Assembly (NCBI RefSeq): GCF_011752565.1
Contig: NZ_VWXK01000001.1
Location: 1 to 64,000 of the forward strand
From: Pantoea sp. Ap-967
GTDB lineage: Bacteria; Pseudomonadota; Gammaproteobacteria; Pseudomonadales; Pseudomonadaceae
Direction of reading: 5' to 3'
DNA length: 64,000 nucleotides
How positions within the stretch are numbered: the stretch's first letter is position 1; each line of letters begins with the position of its first letter. The notes beneath the pieces are model-generated. The model made no database searches. It saw only the letters and a list, made by a program, of their open reading frames with translations, and was not told the origin of the DNA. The position numbers were made by a program, and so were the translations under genes. Positions 21,058-30,024 of this stretch are shown here, in pieces.

Positions 21058-21465
21058 TTACACGATAGCCGCCACCGCCTCGATCTCCACCAGCATTCCA
21101 TCCAGCGCCAAGCGCGGCACCGGGATCAAGGTGCAGGTCGGTTTCATGTGCCCACCCCAGGCCCGGTCCGCCTCCGCCACCCAGGCCCGCAACCGCGCCT
21201 CGCTGTGGTCAACGATCAACAAGGTCAACTTGAACACCTGGGACAGCTCGGCCCCTTTCGACGCCAGTGCCACCTGCACATTGGCCAGCGCCTGGCGCGC
21301 CTGCTCGCCGAAGTCTGGCGAAAGCCGCCCTTGGGCATCCTCACCGCCCTGCCCGGCGACATACAGCAGCCGGCTGGCGGCAGTGACTTCGGCCACATGG
21401 GAATAGGCATTGCCACTGGGGTCGTACAGCCCCGGCGGGTTGGACAGTTGGAAAACCTGGGTCAT
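21058..21465 (-). CDS. RidA-family protein
   Basis: This 135-residue protein belongs to the YjgF/YER057c/UK114 (RidA) family, trimers that in several members hydrolyse reactive enamine/imine intermediates. The family pattern is visible: RLLYVAGQGG near residue 32, QARQALANVQVAL, and the C-terminal CTLIPVPRLALDGMLVEIE, where the conserved Arg of the active-site cleft lies. It stands alone. Some family members lack deaminase activity, so only the family is certain. Confidence 0.85.
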   Translation of the reverse strand: MTQVFQLSNPPGLYDPSGNAYSHVAEVTAASRLLYVAGQGGEDAQGRLSPDFGEQARQALANVQVALASKGAELSQVFKLTLLIVDHSEARLRAWVAEADRAWGGHMKPTCTLIPVPRLALDGMLVEIEAVAAIV

Positions 21466-21657
21466 GGGACGCTCCTTGGTGTGATTGAGCGCCCGAGTCT
21501 GGGACCTTGAGTTAAGTCGAGGTCAAGGCCAGTTGTAGGAAATTTCGCAGCCGGCGCCTGTGCGCTTCAACACCGCGTCTGTAGGCACAGGCCCCCTGGC
21601 CTCGTACAGTGCAGGTTCCGGCACGGAGGCCAATTACCGCACTGTAAAGGAACCACT

Positions 21658-21984
21658 ATGAGCAAGTCTTACTCCTTCCAACTCTCCTACACCATCAACC
21701 CGCTCACCCACCAGGACGAGCCCCACGCCGAAAAAGCCCGCAGCCATATGCGCAACAAAATGGGCTGGGACACGGTCGAGCATATCGAAACCACCCTGCT
21801 TGGCGAGGTGACCCTGGCGCCCGGCGACAGCGAAACCAAGCGCCGCGAAGCGCGTACCCTGGTACGCAACGGCATCCGCAAGGCGTTCAAGGAGCTGGCG
21901 GTGGACAAACACGTGGCGTTCAAGAGCAGCCTGCTGGTCAGCGGCCTGGCCCCGGCGATGGAGCTGAACATCCTGCCTGAGTAA
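21658..21984 (+). CDS. Conserved hypothetical protein
   Basis: This 108-residue soluble protein has a good ribosome site (AAGGA) before the ATG. It is charged, with no signal peptide or membrane helix. I recognise no domain, though the protein looks well formed and typical in codon use. It is followed by the convergent PLDc_N-like gene. Confidence 0.65.
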   Translation: MSKSYSFQLSYTINPLTHQDEPHAEKARSHMRNKMGWDTVEHIETTLLGEVTLAPGDSETKRREARTLVRNGIRKAFKELAVDKHVAFKSSLLVSGLAPAMELNILPE

Positions 21985-22025
21985 ACCCAATGCGCATCAG
22001 GCGCTGTGCGCCTGATGCCGAGCCT

Positions 22026-22238
22026 TCACTTTTCGTGCAGCACCGCCCTGCCCTTCACCGCCCGCGGCCCGCGCCATATCCAGAACAACAATCCCGGGAA
22101 CGGCGCATAGACCACGAACACGATCCACAGCATCTTGCGTTCGGCCCGACGTTCGCTGCCGATGATGTGCCAGATGGCGAAGATTTCCAGCAAGATGACC
22201 AAGGCTGCCACCATGATCCAGATCGTTCCGATTTCCAT
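22026..22238 (-). CDS. Small membrane protein, PLDc_N-like
   Basis: This 70-residue protein has two membrane helices (about residues 4-24 and 35-55) and the motif FPGLLFWIWRGPR between and after them. This resembles the phospholipase D-nuclease N-terminal (PLDc_N) family, in which small two-helix proteins occur without a nuclease. I chose ATG 22238, six bases from GGGAGA, rather than a GTG at 22244 that directly abuts it. Function unknown. Confidence 0.7.
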   Translation of the reverse strand: MEIGTIWIMVAALVILLEIFAIWHIIGSERRAERKMLWIVFVVYAPFPGLLFWIWRGPRAVKGRAVLHEK

Positions 22239-22400
22239 GAGCACTCTCCCGTTGGCGTGTCATTACTATGGTTATAGCAAACGGCGAGGGTTCATTCGGA
22301 TTTGCCGCGCCCAGCAGGATCAAGGCAGGCGTAAACCGGCGTGCAGACGGCGAAAAATTGCCTATCTTAAAGTTCTCCACCGGACGAAGAGCGCCTAGCC

Positions 22401-23219
22401 ATGGATATCTCTACGCTGTTTGCAGAGCTGCACAGTCTTCCCAGCATCCCCCAGGTCGCCCTGGAATTGGTCCAGCAATTCGACAACCCCAACGAAAGCC
22501 TCGAAAAGGTGGCGCGCAGCATCGAACGGGACCCGGTGATCGCTGCCAAGGTACTGCGCCTGGCCAACTCGGCACGCTTCAAGGGAGCACGCGAGTCGGC
22601 CAGCATCGAGGACGCCGCCATGCGCCTGGGCTTCAACGTGCTGCGCACGCTGGTGCTGGCCTCGGCGGTGACCGGGGCGTTCAAGTCGGCGCCGGGGTTC
22701 AACCTCAAGCAGTTCTGGGGCCGCAGCTTCCAGGTCGCCAGCATCAGCCGCCTGCTGGCGCGCCAGGCCGGGCTTGACGGTGAAGTGGCGTTTACCTGCG
22801 GGGTGATGCACGACATCGGCGAACTGTTGATCCAAACCGGCGCGCCGGATTACGCCGCACGCATCAGAGGCGCCAGTGGCACCACCAGCCGCGCGGCCAG
22901 CGAAACCCAGCAACTGGGCTTCGGCTACCCGGAGGTGGGCGCGGAACTGGCAAAACGCTGGAACCTGCCGCTGACCATCCTTACGGCCATCCGCTACCAG
23001 GCCCAACCGCACCAGGCCCCGGACGGCCAGCCCTATGCACGGGTGATTGCCCAGGCCATGGAAGTGTGCGATGCGCTGGAGCAGCATGGCGGGCCAACCG
23101 ATGAGGCGCACGACGCCTTGGGGGGGCCGCTGTTCGAGGGTGTCGACCTGGCGCTGCTGTTCGAGAAACTACCGTTCGTGCTGGAGCAGGACAAGGCGTT
23201 TGCCGATTTCCTGGCCTGA
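22401..23219 (+). CDS. HDOD-domain protein
   Basis: This 272-residue protein is covered almost entirely by an HDOD domain: VALELVQQFDN near the start, IERDPVIAAKVLRLANSA, and the degenerate HD region CGVMHDIGELL. HDOD proteins are usually non-catalytic relatives of HD phosphohydrolases that act as signalling adaptors, often with c-di-GMP or two-component systems. No other domain is fused. It sits alone, so its partner is unknown; three c-di-GMP enzymes occur elsewhere in the window. Confidence 0.85.
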   Translation: MDISTLFAELHSLPSIPQVALELVQQFDNPNESLEKVARSIERDPVIAAKVLRLANSARFKGARESASIEDAAMRLGFNVLRTLVLASAVTGAFKSAPGFNLKQFWGRSFQVASISRLLARQAGLDGEVAFTCGVMHDIGELLIQTGAPDYAARIRGASGTTSRAASETQQLGFGYPEVGAELAKRWNLPLTILTAIRYQAQPHQAPDGQPYARVIAQAMEVCDALEQHGGPTDEAHDALGGPLFEGVDLALLFEKLPFVLEQDKAFADFLA

Positions 23220-23230
23220 CCGTGCGCGCC

Positions 23231-23281
23231 TCTTCGCGGGGCGAGCCCGCTCCTACTACAGGGGTGGGCTTGCCTTGCGAC
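23231..23281. repeat. REP pair, second arm degenerate
   Basis: cttcgcggggcgagcccgct (from 23232) is followed by a decayed opposite arm, ggggtgggcttgccttgcga. Confidence 0.7.
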
Positions 23282-23396
23282 TTCGATTTGCCACTTGCCT
23301 CAACGCGACCTGCAATACGACACGCACCCACGGGTGATTGTCTTTCCCGCACGCTCCCGCCACACTCTGCGGGCCAGCCAGGAAGCGGAGTTCAGA

Positions 23397-24404
23397 GTGC
23401 CCACCCCACGTCAGTTCAGCAAGAAGACCAGCACCAGCAACATGCTGCGGCTCAAGGCCGGCGCCGGCAGCCCCGAAGCCCCCTATCGGGTCGACTTCAT
23501 TCTGCTTGAGCATTTCTCGATGGCCAGCTTCACCGTGGCCATGGACGTGCTGGTTACCGCCAACCTGTTGCGCGCCGACAGCTTCCGCTTCACGCCGCTG
23601 TCGCTGAACGGCGACCGCGTGCTCAGCGACCTGGGCCTGGAACTGGTCGCCACCGAGTTATCCGCCGAAGAACTCCGGGAACTTGACTTGCTGATTGTCT
23701 GCGGCGGCCTGCGAACCCCGCTGAAGTACCCCGAACTCGACCGCCTGCTGGACGACTGCGCCGCCCACGGCATGGCCCTGGGCGGGTTGTGGAATGGCGC
23801 CTGGTTCCTCGGCCGCGCGGGTGTGCTGGACGACTACGGCTGCAGCATTCACCCCGAGCAACGCGCCAGCCTGTCCGAGCGCAGCCCGCAAACCCGCATC
23901 ACCCCGGCCAGCTTCACCCTCGACCGCGACCGCCTGAGCGCCGCCAGCCCCAATGGCGCCATGGAACTGATGCTCGGCCTGGTGCGGCGCCTGTACGGCG
24001 ACGGCCTGGCCGAAGGCGTTGAAGAAATTCTTTCGTTCTCGGGCGCGCGCTACCGCCAGGTCGGCCCCGGCGCCAAGAAGTCCATGAGCCTGCACCTGCG
24101 CACCATCGTCGAGCTGATGGAAAACAACCTTGAGGAAACCCTGAGCCTCGACCAGCTGGCGGCCTACAGTGGCCGCTCGCGGCGGCAGATCGACCGCCTG
24201 TTCCAGGCCCAGCTGGGCACCTCGCCGCGGCGCTACTACATGGAGCTGCGCATCACCAAAAGCCGCCGCCTGCTGCAATACTCCGACCTGTCGGTGATGG
24301 AGGTGGCAGTGGCCTGCGGCTTCGTCTCGGTGTCGCACTTCAGCAAGTGCTATGCGGCCTACTTCGGCTACCCGCCGTCGCGTGAGCAACGGCTGGGCGA
24401 ATAG
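23397..24404 (+). CDS. GlxA-type AraC regulator with altered nucleophile elbow
   Basis: This 335-residue regulator has a DJ-1/PfpI-like ligand domain (about 20-200) and AraC-type DNA-binding domain (about 225-330; SLDQLAAYSGRSRRQIDRLF and VMEVAVACGFVSVSHFSKCY). I chose GTG 23397, six bases after AGCGGAG; an ATG 102 bases upstream would add a low-complexity segment. The catalytic-type Cys of DJ-1 proteins is absent here (GGLWNGAWF), so the domain must only bind ligand. Relatives include GbdR, CdhR and ArgR, which sense betaine, carnitine and arginine; I cannot say which this resembles most. It converges with a TetR gene. Confidence 0.83.
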   Translation: MPTPRQFSKKTSTSNMLRLKAGAGSPEAPYRVDFILLEHFSMASFTVAMDVLVTANLLRADSFRFTPLSLNGDRVLSDLGLELVATELSAEELRELDLLIVCGGLRTPLKYPELDRLLDDCAAHGMALGGLWNGAWFLGRAGVLDDYGCSIHPEQRASLSERSPQTRITPASFTLDRDRLSAASPNGAMELMLGLVRRLYGDGLAEGVEEILSFSGARYRQVGPGAKKSMSLHLRTIVELMENNLEETLSLDQLAAYSGRSRRQIDRLFQAQLGTSPRRYYMELRITKSRRLLQYSDLSVMEVAVACGFVSVSHFSKCYAAYFGYPPSREQRLGE

Positions 24405-24410
24405 GCGGGT

Positions 24411-25082
24411 TCAGGCGCGGATGTAGCTCAGCACCACGTCGCAGATCATCTGCCGGTGGCGCTGCTTGACCTCGTCTGCGGCCAGGTCGATCTGGAAGAT
24501 GTCACCGAAGGTGTGGCGGTTGGACACCCGGTAGAAGCAGAACGAGCTCATCAGCATGTGCAGGTCGATCACCTCGATCCCTGGGCGGAACACCCCCGCC
24601 TCCACGCCACGCTTGAGCGTGCTGCCCAGGGCGTCCAGCACCAGGCTGCTCATTTCGCGAATTTCCGGGGATTTCTTCACGTACTCGCCGTAGTGAATGT
24701 TCTCGGTGCAGACCATGCGCACGAAATCGACGTTGCGGTCGTGGTGGTCGAAGGTGAACTCGGCCAGGCGGCAGATGGCCTGTTCGGCCGGCAGCGATTC
24801 AAGGTCCAGGCTCTGTTCGGTCTTGCGGATATCGCCGTAGAGCTTGACCAGGCACTCGACATACAGCTGCTCCTTGCTGCCGAAGTAGTAGTAGATCATG
24901 CGCTTGGAGGTGGCGGTGCGCTCGGCGATGGCGTCCACGCGGGCGCCCGCCAGGCCTTGCTGGACGAATTCGTTGATCGCGGCCTGGAGGATGTCCTCGC
25001 GGGTTTTCTCGGGGTTGTTCTTACGCGGTTGGCGCGTAGCCGAGGGTTCAGGCTGGCTGAGGGGGGCTACGGGGTTGCTCAT
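24411..25082 (-). CDS. TetR-family regulator
   Basis: This 223-residue protein has a TetR helix-turn-helix at about residues 28-74 (TREDILQAAINEFVQQGL, then ATSKRMIYYYFGSKEQLY) and a C-terminal ligand domain of the TetR_C type. The first 25 residues are a basic, Pro-rich tail. It ends 6 bases from the convergent GlxA-type gene. The target genes are not evident. Confidence 0.88.
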   Translation of the reverse strand: MSNPVAPLSQPEPSATRQPRKNNPEKTREDILQAAINEFVQQGLAGARVDAIAERTATSKRMIYYYFGSKEQLYVECLVKLYGDIRKTEQSLDLESLPAEQAICRLAEFTFDHHDRNVDFVRMVCTENIHYGEYVKKSPEIREMSSLVLDALGSTLKRGVEAGVFRPGIEVIDLHMLMSSFCFYRVSNRHTFGDIFQIDLAADEVKQRHRQMICDVVLSYIRA

Positions 25083-25353
25083 GGGGGCTCACGGAGTATT
25101 TTTTGGATTTCGGCGATTATCCGTGACTGGCGAGGCGCAGGGAAGCACGCTTTTATGAGGGATACGCAGGCCACGGTTAAAGGCCCTCCCCGGTCGGCGT
25201 GCAAATCTGCCCAAGCCTTGTGCCGTATCAATACTTCGACGGCCCCTGTGCTCTACGCTCGGACATTTCCCACGGCAAGCACGGACGCATCTTACTTGTC
25301 GCGCTAGGCCGGTGCTCACATGCTCGGTACTCGCGATTCTGAGGAGGCTGCGC

Positions 25354-25695
25354 ATGCACCCACACACCCACACCACCGCCGAACTGCGCAGCACCCTGCG
25401 CGAATTGATGGCCCATGAAGTCTGCAACCCCGACGGCGACCCGCACCTGTCCGGGGTGATGTTTTTCTGCGCCACCGACGAGCACACCCGGCAATTGGTG
25501 GAGCGCATCGAGCTGCTGGCCAGCGAGATGTTCTTCGACCCCTGCGGGCGCGCCATCAGCCATCACATGAAGGCGGTTGCCCTGGAAGGCGTGTGCATCA
25601 AGCGCAAGCGAAAGGCCCCGGCCGACGAGACGGTGATCCGCATTGCCGTGCAGAACAAGGGCTTCATCACCGTGAGCACGGCGCGCCTTTCCTGA
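25354..25695 (+). CDS. Conserved hypothetical protein
   Basis: This 113-residue soluble protein starts at the ATG preceded by GAGGAGG, a strong ribosome site. Features are a His/Thr-rich start, one CDP-like and one CNPDG segment, and a basic KRKRK stretch near residue 85. No domain recognised. It is followed by a composite REP and the convergent TonB receptor. Confidence 0.65.
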   Translation: MHPHTHTTAELRSTLRELMAHEVCNPDGDPHLSGVMFFCATDEHTRQLVERIELLASEMFFDPCGRAISHHMKAVALEGVCIKRKRKAPADETVIRIAVQNKGFITVSTARLS

Positions 25696-25809
25696 GGGCA
25701 GGATACGGATACTGGGTAGGGCTTCTTCGATCACCGTGCGCGCCCGGGCTACCTTGCCCACGGGCGCAACGGTTTGCCCTGCCCCACTTCCAAACGCCGA
25801 CGCAGCTCC

Positions 25810-25927
25810 CGGTAGGAGCGAGCGCAGCTCGCGATGGGCTGCACAGCAGCCCCCGGCGTTGTTAGCCGCGAAGCTGAAGCCCTGGGGCCGCTGCGCGACC
25901 CATCGCGAGCTCTGCTCGCTCCTACCA
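25810..25927. repeat. Composite REP element (~118 bp)
   Basis: Ends ggtaggagcgagcgcagctc and gagctctgctcgctcctacc are inverted, and the interior is the same type as at 8716, 16071 and 32221. Confidence 0.88.
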
Positions 25928-25943
25928 GGGGGTGGCGCGCAAT

Positions 25944-28331
25944 TCAGAAGCCAAGCGTGGCCGACAGCAGGTAGGTTCGCGGAGTCGACAATGTCAGCCC
26001 TGGCTCGCTGTCATCCGAGGCCCCCGCCGAGGCCCAGTAGCGCTCATCCAGCACATTCTCGACGCTGGCCCGCAGGGTCACCTGGGTGCTGTCGACCTTG
26101 AAGGCATAGCGCGCGCCAACGTCGAAGCGTTCCCAGCCATCGATCTGCTTGCTGTTGTCCTGGTCCAGGTACTGCGAGCTTGAGTGAATGCCACGGGCGG
26201 TCAGCGTCAGCCCCTTGACCCCGGGCACATCCCACTCGGCGCCCAGGTTGACGTTGTATTCGGGCGTGGCCGGGGCGCGGTTGCCGTCGAAGGCGCCGTT
26301 GACGGTGTCGGTCAGCCTGCTGTCGATATACATCACCCCACCCAGCACGCGCACGCCGTCCAGCGGCTCGCCGAACAGGCTCAGCTCGATACCGCGGTTG
26401 TCGCGCTTGCCGTTGGGGCCGAACACCCGCGAGGTAGCGTTGGTTTCGTAGGCTGGCTGGCGGATGCGAAAGGCACTGGCCGTGACGGCGACGCGGCCAA
26501 AGTCATACTTGGCGCCCACCTCAACCTGGCGGCTGATGAAAGGCGGGAATACCTGGTCTTCGTTGACCGAGGTCGACGGGGCGATTTTGCCCTGGCTCAG
26601 GCCTTCCATGTAGTTGGCGTAGAGTGACAGTTGCTCGGTGACCTTGAGCAGCACACCGCCCGAAGGCGACACCTTTTCCTCGTCATAGGCGGTATCGCCT
26701 TTCACCCCATTGCTCCAGTCATCCACCTGAACACGCTGCCAGCGGGCCCCCAGGGTCAACAGCAGGCGGTCGTCGAAAAAGCCCAGGGTGTCGGCCAGGG
26801 CGACGCCGGAAAAACGGTTCTCGGTGTACACCTTGGCATCGGTACGGGTCGGCGTGCCGGGCGTGGGCGTGGCGACTGGCTGGTACAGGTTGCTCGGCGC
26901 CGACGCATAGCGAGCGCCACCGTTGGTGAAGTCCATGTAGAAGTAGGTGGCGGCGAGGTTCAGTTCATGGCTGACAGGCCCGGTATGAAACCAGTTGCGC
27001 AGCCCCGCCATGGCGGTACGTACCGACTCGTCGCGGGTGAAGTCGCGAGGCTGCACGGTGAAATCGCCGGCATCGTTGACCACCGACACATTGTGCCGGA
27101 GGAAGTCGTGGTTGCTCTTGCGCGCCCCCACCGCGCCGTAGGCCATCAGCGAATCGCTGATGTCGTACTCGGCATTGAACGCGCCGAAGGTGTCCTCGGT
27201 GCGCGCCTTGCTCCAGGCCTGGGCATAGTTGTGGCGCACGTGGTTGGCACTCGGCACCTGGGCGTTGGCCCCTACCAACACGCGCTCCTGGGGGGCATCG
27301 GTGTCGCGCTCGGTGTGGCCCAGGTCGGCCGACAGGCGCAAGCGCTCACCACGAAAGTCCAGGCCCAGCACGGCCATCTGGCGGTCGACGCGCTGGTGGT
27401 CCCATTCGGTATCGCCGGCCTGCTTCACGCCATTGAAACGCAAGCCGAACTGCTCGCCTTCGCCGAAGCGCCGGCCTATGTCCACCGCTCCGCCCACCTG
27501 GCTGCCTGAGGCATAACTGCCGGTGAACTCGGTGATCGGCGTGTCACCGGCACGCTTGGGCACCACGTTGATGCCACCGCCGACGCTGCCCCGCGGCGAG
27601 ATACCGTTGATCAGCTGGCTGGGGCCCTTGATGATGTCGACGCGGTCGGCCATTTCCATGTCGATGGAATAGGTAGGCAGGATGCCGTACAGGCCGTTGT
27701 AGGACACATCGGTGTTGAACAGGCTGAAACCCCGAATGGTGAACTGCTCGAAGCGCCCGCCTGCCGGGTTGGTGGCGCGCACCGACGGGTCGGCGCCAAT
27801 CAGGTCGCCCAGGGTGCGGGCTTGCTGGTTCTTCACCAGGTCGCTGGTGTAGGTGGTGATGCTGAACGGCGTTTCCATGAAGTCGCGAGCCCCGAGCAGC
27901 CCCTGCGAGCCCTTGCGCGCGACTTGGCCACCGGCGTAGGGCTGGGCATCACTGCCAGGGGCCTGGCCGCCGACGATGGTGGTCGGGGCGATTTCCAGGG
28001 CGCCGGCACCGTGCGCGGCCGGCACCAGGGTATAGGCGCCCTCGCCCACCGGCTGCAGGCGCAGGCCGCTGCCGCGCAACAGTTGCAGGAACCCTTCCTC
28101 GACACTGTAGTTGCCAGACAGGCCAGTGCTCTGCTGGCCGCTGACCAGCGCCGGGTCCAGCGACAGGCTGACACCGGCCTGGTCAGCGAAACGGGTAAGT
28201 ACCGCGCCCAGGCTGGCGGCGGGCACTTCGAAATGGCGGCGGGCTTGTTGGTCTGCCCAGGCAGGTGCGTGCAGGCAAAGGCTGATCGCGAACCCGAGCG
28301 GGATCAGGCGGAATGGTGTTACGGCTGGCAT
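25944..28331 (-). CDS. TonB-dependent siderophore receptor with STN signalling domain
   Basis: This 795-residue outer-membrane receptor imports a ferric siderophore. It begins with a signal peptide (about 1-27) and a STN domain (about 30-110) typical of receptors that also signal to an anti-sigma factor. A plug (about 140-270, with RGFSLFN and IDMEMADRVDIIKGPS) and a 22-strand barrel follow, ending in the required C-terminal Phe (LLSATLGF). I start at ATG 28331, nine bases from GGGGAG, rather than 63 bases upstream. It follows fecR and the sigma gene in one operon, so substrate arrival should induce its own synthesis. The ligand is unknown; FpvA/FhuE/FoxA-like receptors are closest. Confidence 0.93.
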   Translation of the reverse strand: MPAVTPFRLIPLGFAISLCLHAPAWADQQARRHFEVPAASLGAVLTRFADQAGVSLSLDPALVSGQQSTGLSGNYSVEEGFLQLLRGSGLRLQPVGEGAYTLVPAAHGAGALEIAPTTIVGGQAPGSDAQPYAGGQVARKGSQGLLGARDFMETPFSITTYTSDLVKNQQARTLGDLIGADPSVRATNPAGGRFEQFTIRGFSLFNTDVSYNGLYGILPTYSIDMEMADRVDIIKGPSQLINGISPRGSVGGGINVVPKRAGDTPITEFTGSYASGSQVGGAVDIGRRFGEGEQFGLRFNGVKQAGDTEWDHQRVDRQMAVLGLDFRGERLRLSADLGHTERDTDAPQERVLVGANAQVPSANHVRHNYAQAWSKARTEDTFGAFNAEYDISDSLMAYGAVGARKSNHDFLRHNVSVVNDAGDFTVQPRDFTRDESVRTAMAGLRNWFHTGPVSHELNLAATYFYMDFTNGGARYASAPSNLYQPVATPTPGTPTRTDAKVYTENRFSGVALADTLGFFDDRLLLTLGARWQRVQVDDWSNGVKGDTAYDEEKVSPSGGVLLKVTEQLSLYANYMEGLSQGKIAPSTSVNEDQVFPPFISRQVEVGAKYDFGRVAVTASAFRIRQPAYETNATSRVFGPNGKRDNRGIELSLFGEPLDGVRVLGGVMYIDSRLTDTVNGAFDGNRAPATPEYNVNLGAEWDVPGVKGLTLTARGIHSSSQYLDQDNSKQIDGWERFDVGARYAFKVDSTQVTLRASVENVLDERYWASAGASDDSEPGLTLSTPRTYLLSATLGF

Positions 28332-28396
28332 TGAAGACGGCTCCCCTTGTGTTCTTCTACCGGTAATGACCGGTGAGAAAAAAAAAGGGGACACAC

Positions 28397-29341
28397 TCAG
28401 GCACGCTTTTCTCGCGGGGCCAGTGTTACCCAGTAACGGGTGCGTGCATGCACCTCCACGGGCAGGCTGGCCGCCAGCAGCGCCAGCACCCGGTCGGTGT
28501 CGTCGAGGCGGAAGGTGCCGGTCACTTTCAACTGCGCAAGCTCCGGTGCCCAGCGCAACAGGCCGGGCCGGTAGCGCCGCAGCTCAAGCAGCAGGTCGAC
28601 CAGGGGCCGGTCATCCAGGCGCAGTACGCCCTCGCGCCAGCCCAGCAGCAGTTCGTCCAAGGGCTTGACCGGGCCAAGGCCGGTTGCCCGCAAGCTGGCC
28701 TGCTGGCCTGCCTGCAAGGTGGTTGCAGCACCGCGCCCGGGCTGCACGGTCGCCCTACCTGCGGCCACCGACACCCGGCAGGACTCATCGAACAGGCGCA
28801 CGCAAACCTCGGCGCCGCTGAGCGTGACCTGGCCATACGGCACCTGCAGCGCAAGGCTGACGGCAGTGGGTACGTCCACCGCCACCTCTCCGCGCACCAG
28901 GGTGATGCGCTGGGCGGCGAGGTCGATGTTGACGGCGCTGTCGGTGTTCAGCTGAAGGCGGGTGCCATCGCTCAAGGTCAGCTGCCTGCGCTCGCCCACG
29001 GCGGTGTGCACGTCGGCGCGCCAGGCCTCCAGCGGCAACTGCCGGCCCAGCAACCAGGCCGTCGGCACCAGTGCGGCAACCCCCAGGGCCTGCTTGAGCA
29101 AGGCTCGGCGGCTGGGCTGCGGGCGGTCGAGGGTGGCCATGGCCAGCTCGCCGGGCAGGTCGGCGAAGCGCTGGCGCAGCAATTGCGCCTGCTGCCAGGC
29201 GTTCTCGTGTTGGCTGCTGCTGGCACGCCATTGGGCAAGGCGCTCAAGGTCTGCCGGGCTGGCCCCACCTGACTCCAGCAGTGCCAGCCAGCGGGCAGCC
29301 GCGCGTACTACGGCGCGTGCATCAGCGGGTTGCGCGGGCAT
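28397..29341 (-). CDS. FecR-type anti-sigma factor / sigma regulator
   Basis: This 314-residue protein passes the signal from the TonB receptor to the ECF sigma factor. It has the FecR layout: a cytoplasmic N-terminus with a DUF4880-like segment (ARWLALLESGG and QWRASSSQHENAWQQ), one membrane helix (about 88-105), and periplasmic FecR and C-terminal domains (SDGTRLQLNTDSAVNID, VRGEVAVDV). I start at ATG 29341, whose A overlaps the sigma stop codon (TAATG), a sign of translational coupling. It lies 65 bases upstream of the receptor gene. Confidence 0.92.
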   Translation of the reverse strand: MPAQPADARAVVRAAARWLALLESGGASPADLERLAQWRASSSQHENAWQQAQLLRQRFADLPGELAMATLDRPQPSRRALLKQALGVAALVPTAWLLGRQLPLEAWRADVHTAVGERRQLTLSDGTRLQLNTDSAVNIDLAAQRITLVRGEVAVDVPTAVSLALQVPYGQVTLSGAEVCVRLFDESCRVSVAAGRATVQPGRGAATTLQAGQQASLRATGLGPVKPLDELLLGWREGVLRLDDRPLVDLLLELRRYRPGLLRWAPELAQLKVTGTFRLDDTDRVLALLAASLPVEVHARTRYWVTLAPREKRA

Positions 29342-29850
29342 TACAGCTGCGCCAGCAGGCAATGCTCGTAGGCCTGGGCCATGTAGCGTTTGACGGTGCG
29401 TTCGGAAATGGCCAGGCGTTCGGCGATTTCGGCGTAGCCCAGGCCTTCAAGCTGGCTCCAGAGAAAGGCCTTGCGCACGGGGGCCTTGAGGCCGTCCAGC
29501 AGTTCGTCGAGGGCGTGCAGGGTTTCCAGCAGGATCCAGCGCTGTTCGGGAGAAGGCAGGCTTTGCTCGGGCAATTGCGCCAGGGCATCGAGGTAGGCCT
29601 GTTCGAGGCTGCGGCGTTGGTGGAAGTTGCACAGCAGGCGCTTGCCGATGGTAAGCAGGTAGGCCCTGGGTTCGCGAATGTCTGCCAGGGGCTGGGGGCT
29701 GGCAAGCACGCGCAGGAAGGTGTCCTGGCTGAGGTCAGCGGCATCCCAGGCATTGCCCAGGCGCCGGCGCAGCCAGCCCTCCAGCCAGCCGCGGTGCTCG
29801 CGGTACAGGGCCGGCAGGGTGGGCTGCGAGGGCGACGCGGTGTCGATCAT
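29341..29850 (-). CDS. ECF sigma factor, FecI-like
   Basis: This 169-residue iron-starvation sigma factor has region 2 (about 20-85; WDAADLSQDTFLRVL) and region 4 (about 110-165; YAEIAERLAISERTVKRYMAQAYEHCL). It should direct RNA polymerase to the receptor gene when the siderophore is present. I start at ATG 29850 because an earlier in-frame ATG would lie upstream of the AT-rich presumed promoter/Fur region. No good ribosome site is seen before 29850. First gene of the sigma-fecR-receptor operon. Confidence 0.9.
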   Translation of the reverse strand: MIDTASPSQPTLPALYREHRGWLEGWLRRRLGNAWDAADLSQDTFLRVLASPQPLADIREPRAYLLTIGKRLLCNFHQRRSLEQAYLDALAQLPEQSLPSPEQRWILLETLHALDELLDGLKAPVRKAFLWSQLEGLGYAEIAERLAISERTVKRYMAQAYEHCLLAQL

Positions 29851-29884
29851 GGGAGGGCGGCTCGGCGAGGGGCGGCGTAAATGG

Positions 29885-29907
29885 GACTTATTATAATTTA
29901 CGCAGAG
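29885..29907 (-). promoter_or_regulatory. AT-rich promoter / possible Fur site upstream of ECF sigma
   Basis: In an otherwise GC-rich gap, minus-strand sequence GCGTAAATTATAATAAGTCC contains TATAAT and partly resembles a Fur box (alternating AT-rich hexamers). Iron-uptake sigma genes are normally Fur-controlled. The match is imperfect, so this is an inference. Confidence 0.4.
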
Positions 29908-29940
29908 TGACGGAGCCAAGGGGGGTTATTTTTGCGGGCC

Positions 29941-30021
29941 ATTCGCGAGCTGCGCTCGCTCCTACGGGGGCGGCGTATGCATGCATGATCCCCGGTAGGA
30001 GCGAGCGCAGCTCGCGATGCG
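29941..30021. repeat. REP pair (inverted)
   Basis: attcgcgagctgcgctcgct (from 29941) faces ggtaggagcgagcgcagctc (from 29994). The pair separates the sigma promoter from the MFS gene stop. Confidence 0.88.
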
Positions 30022-30024
30022 CCG

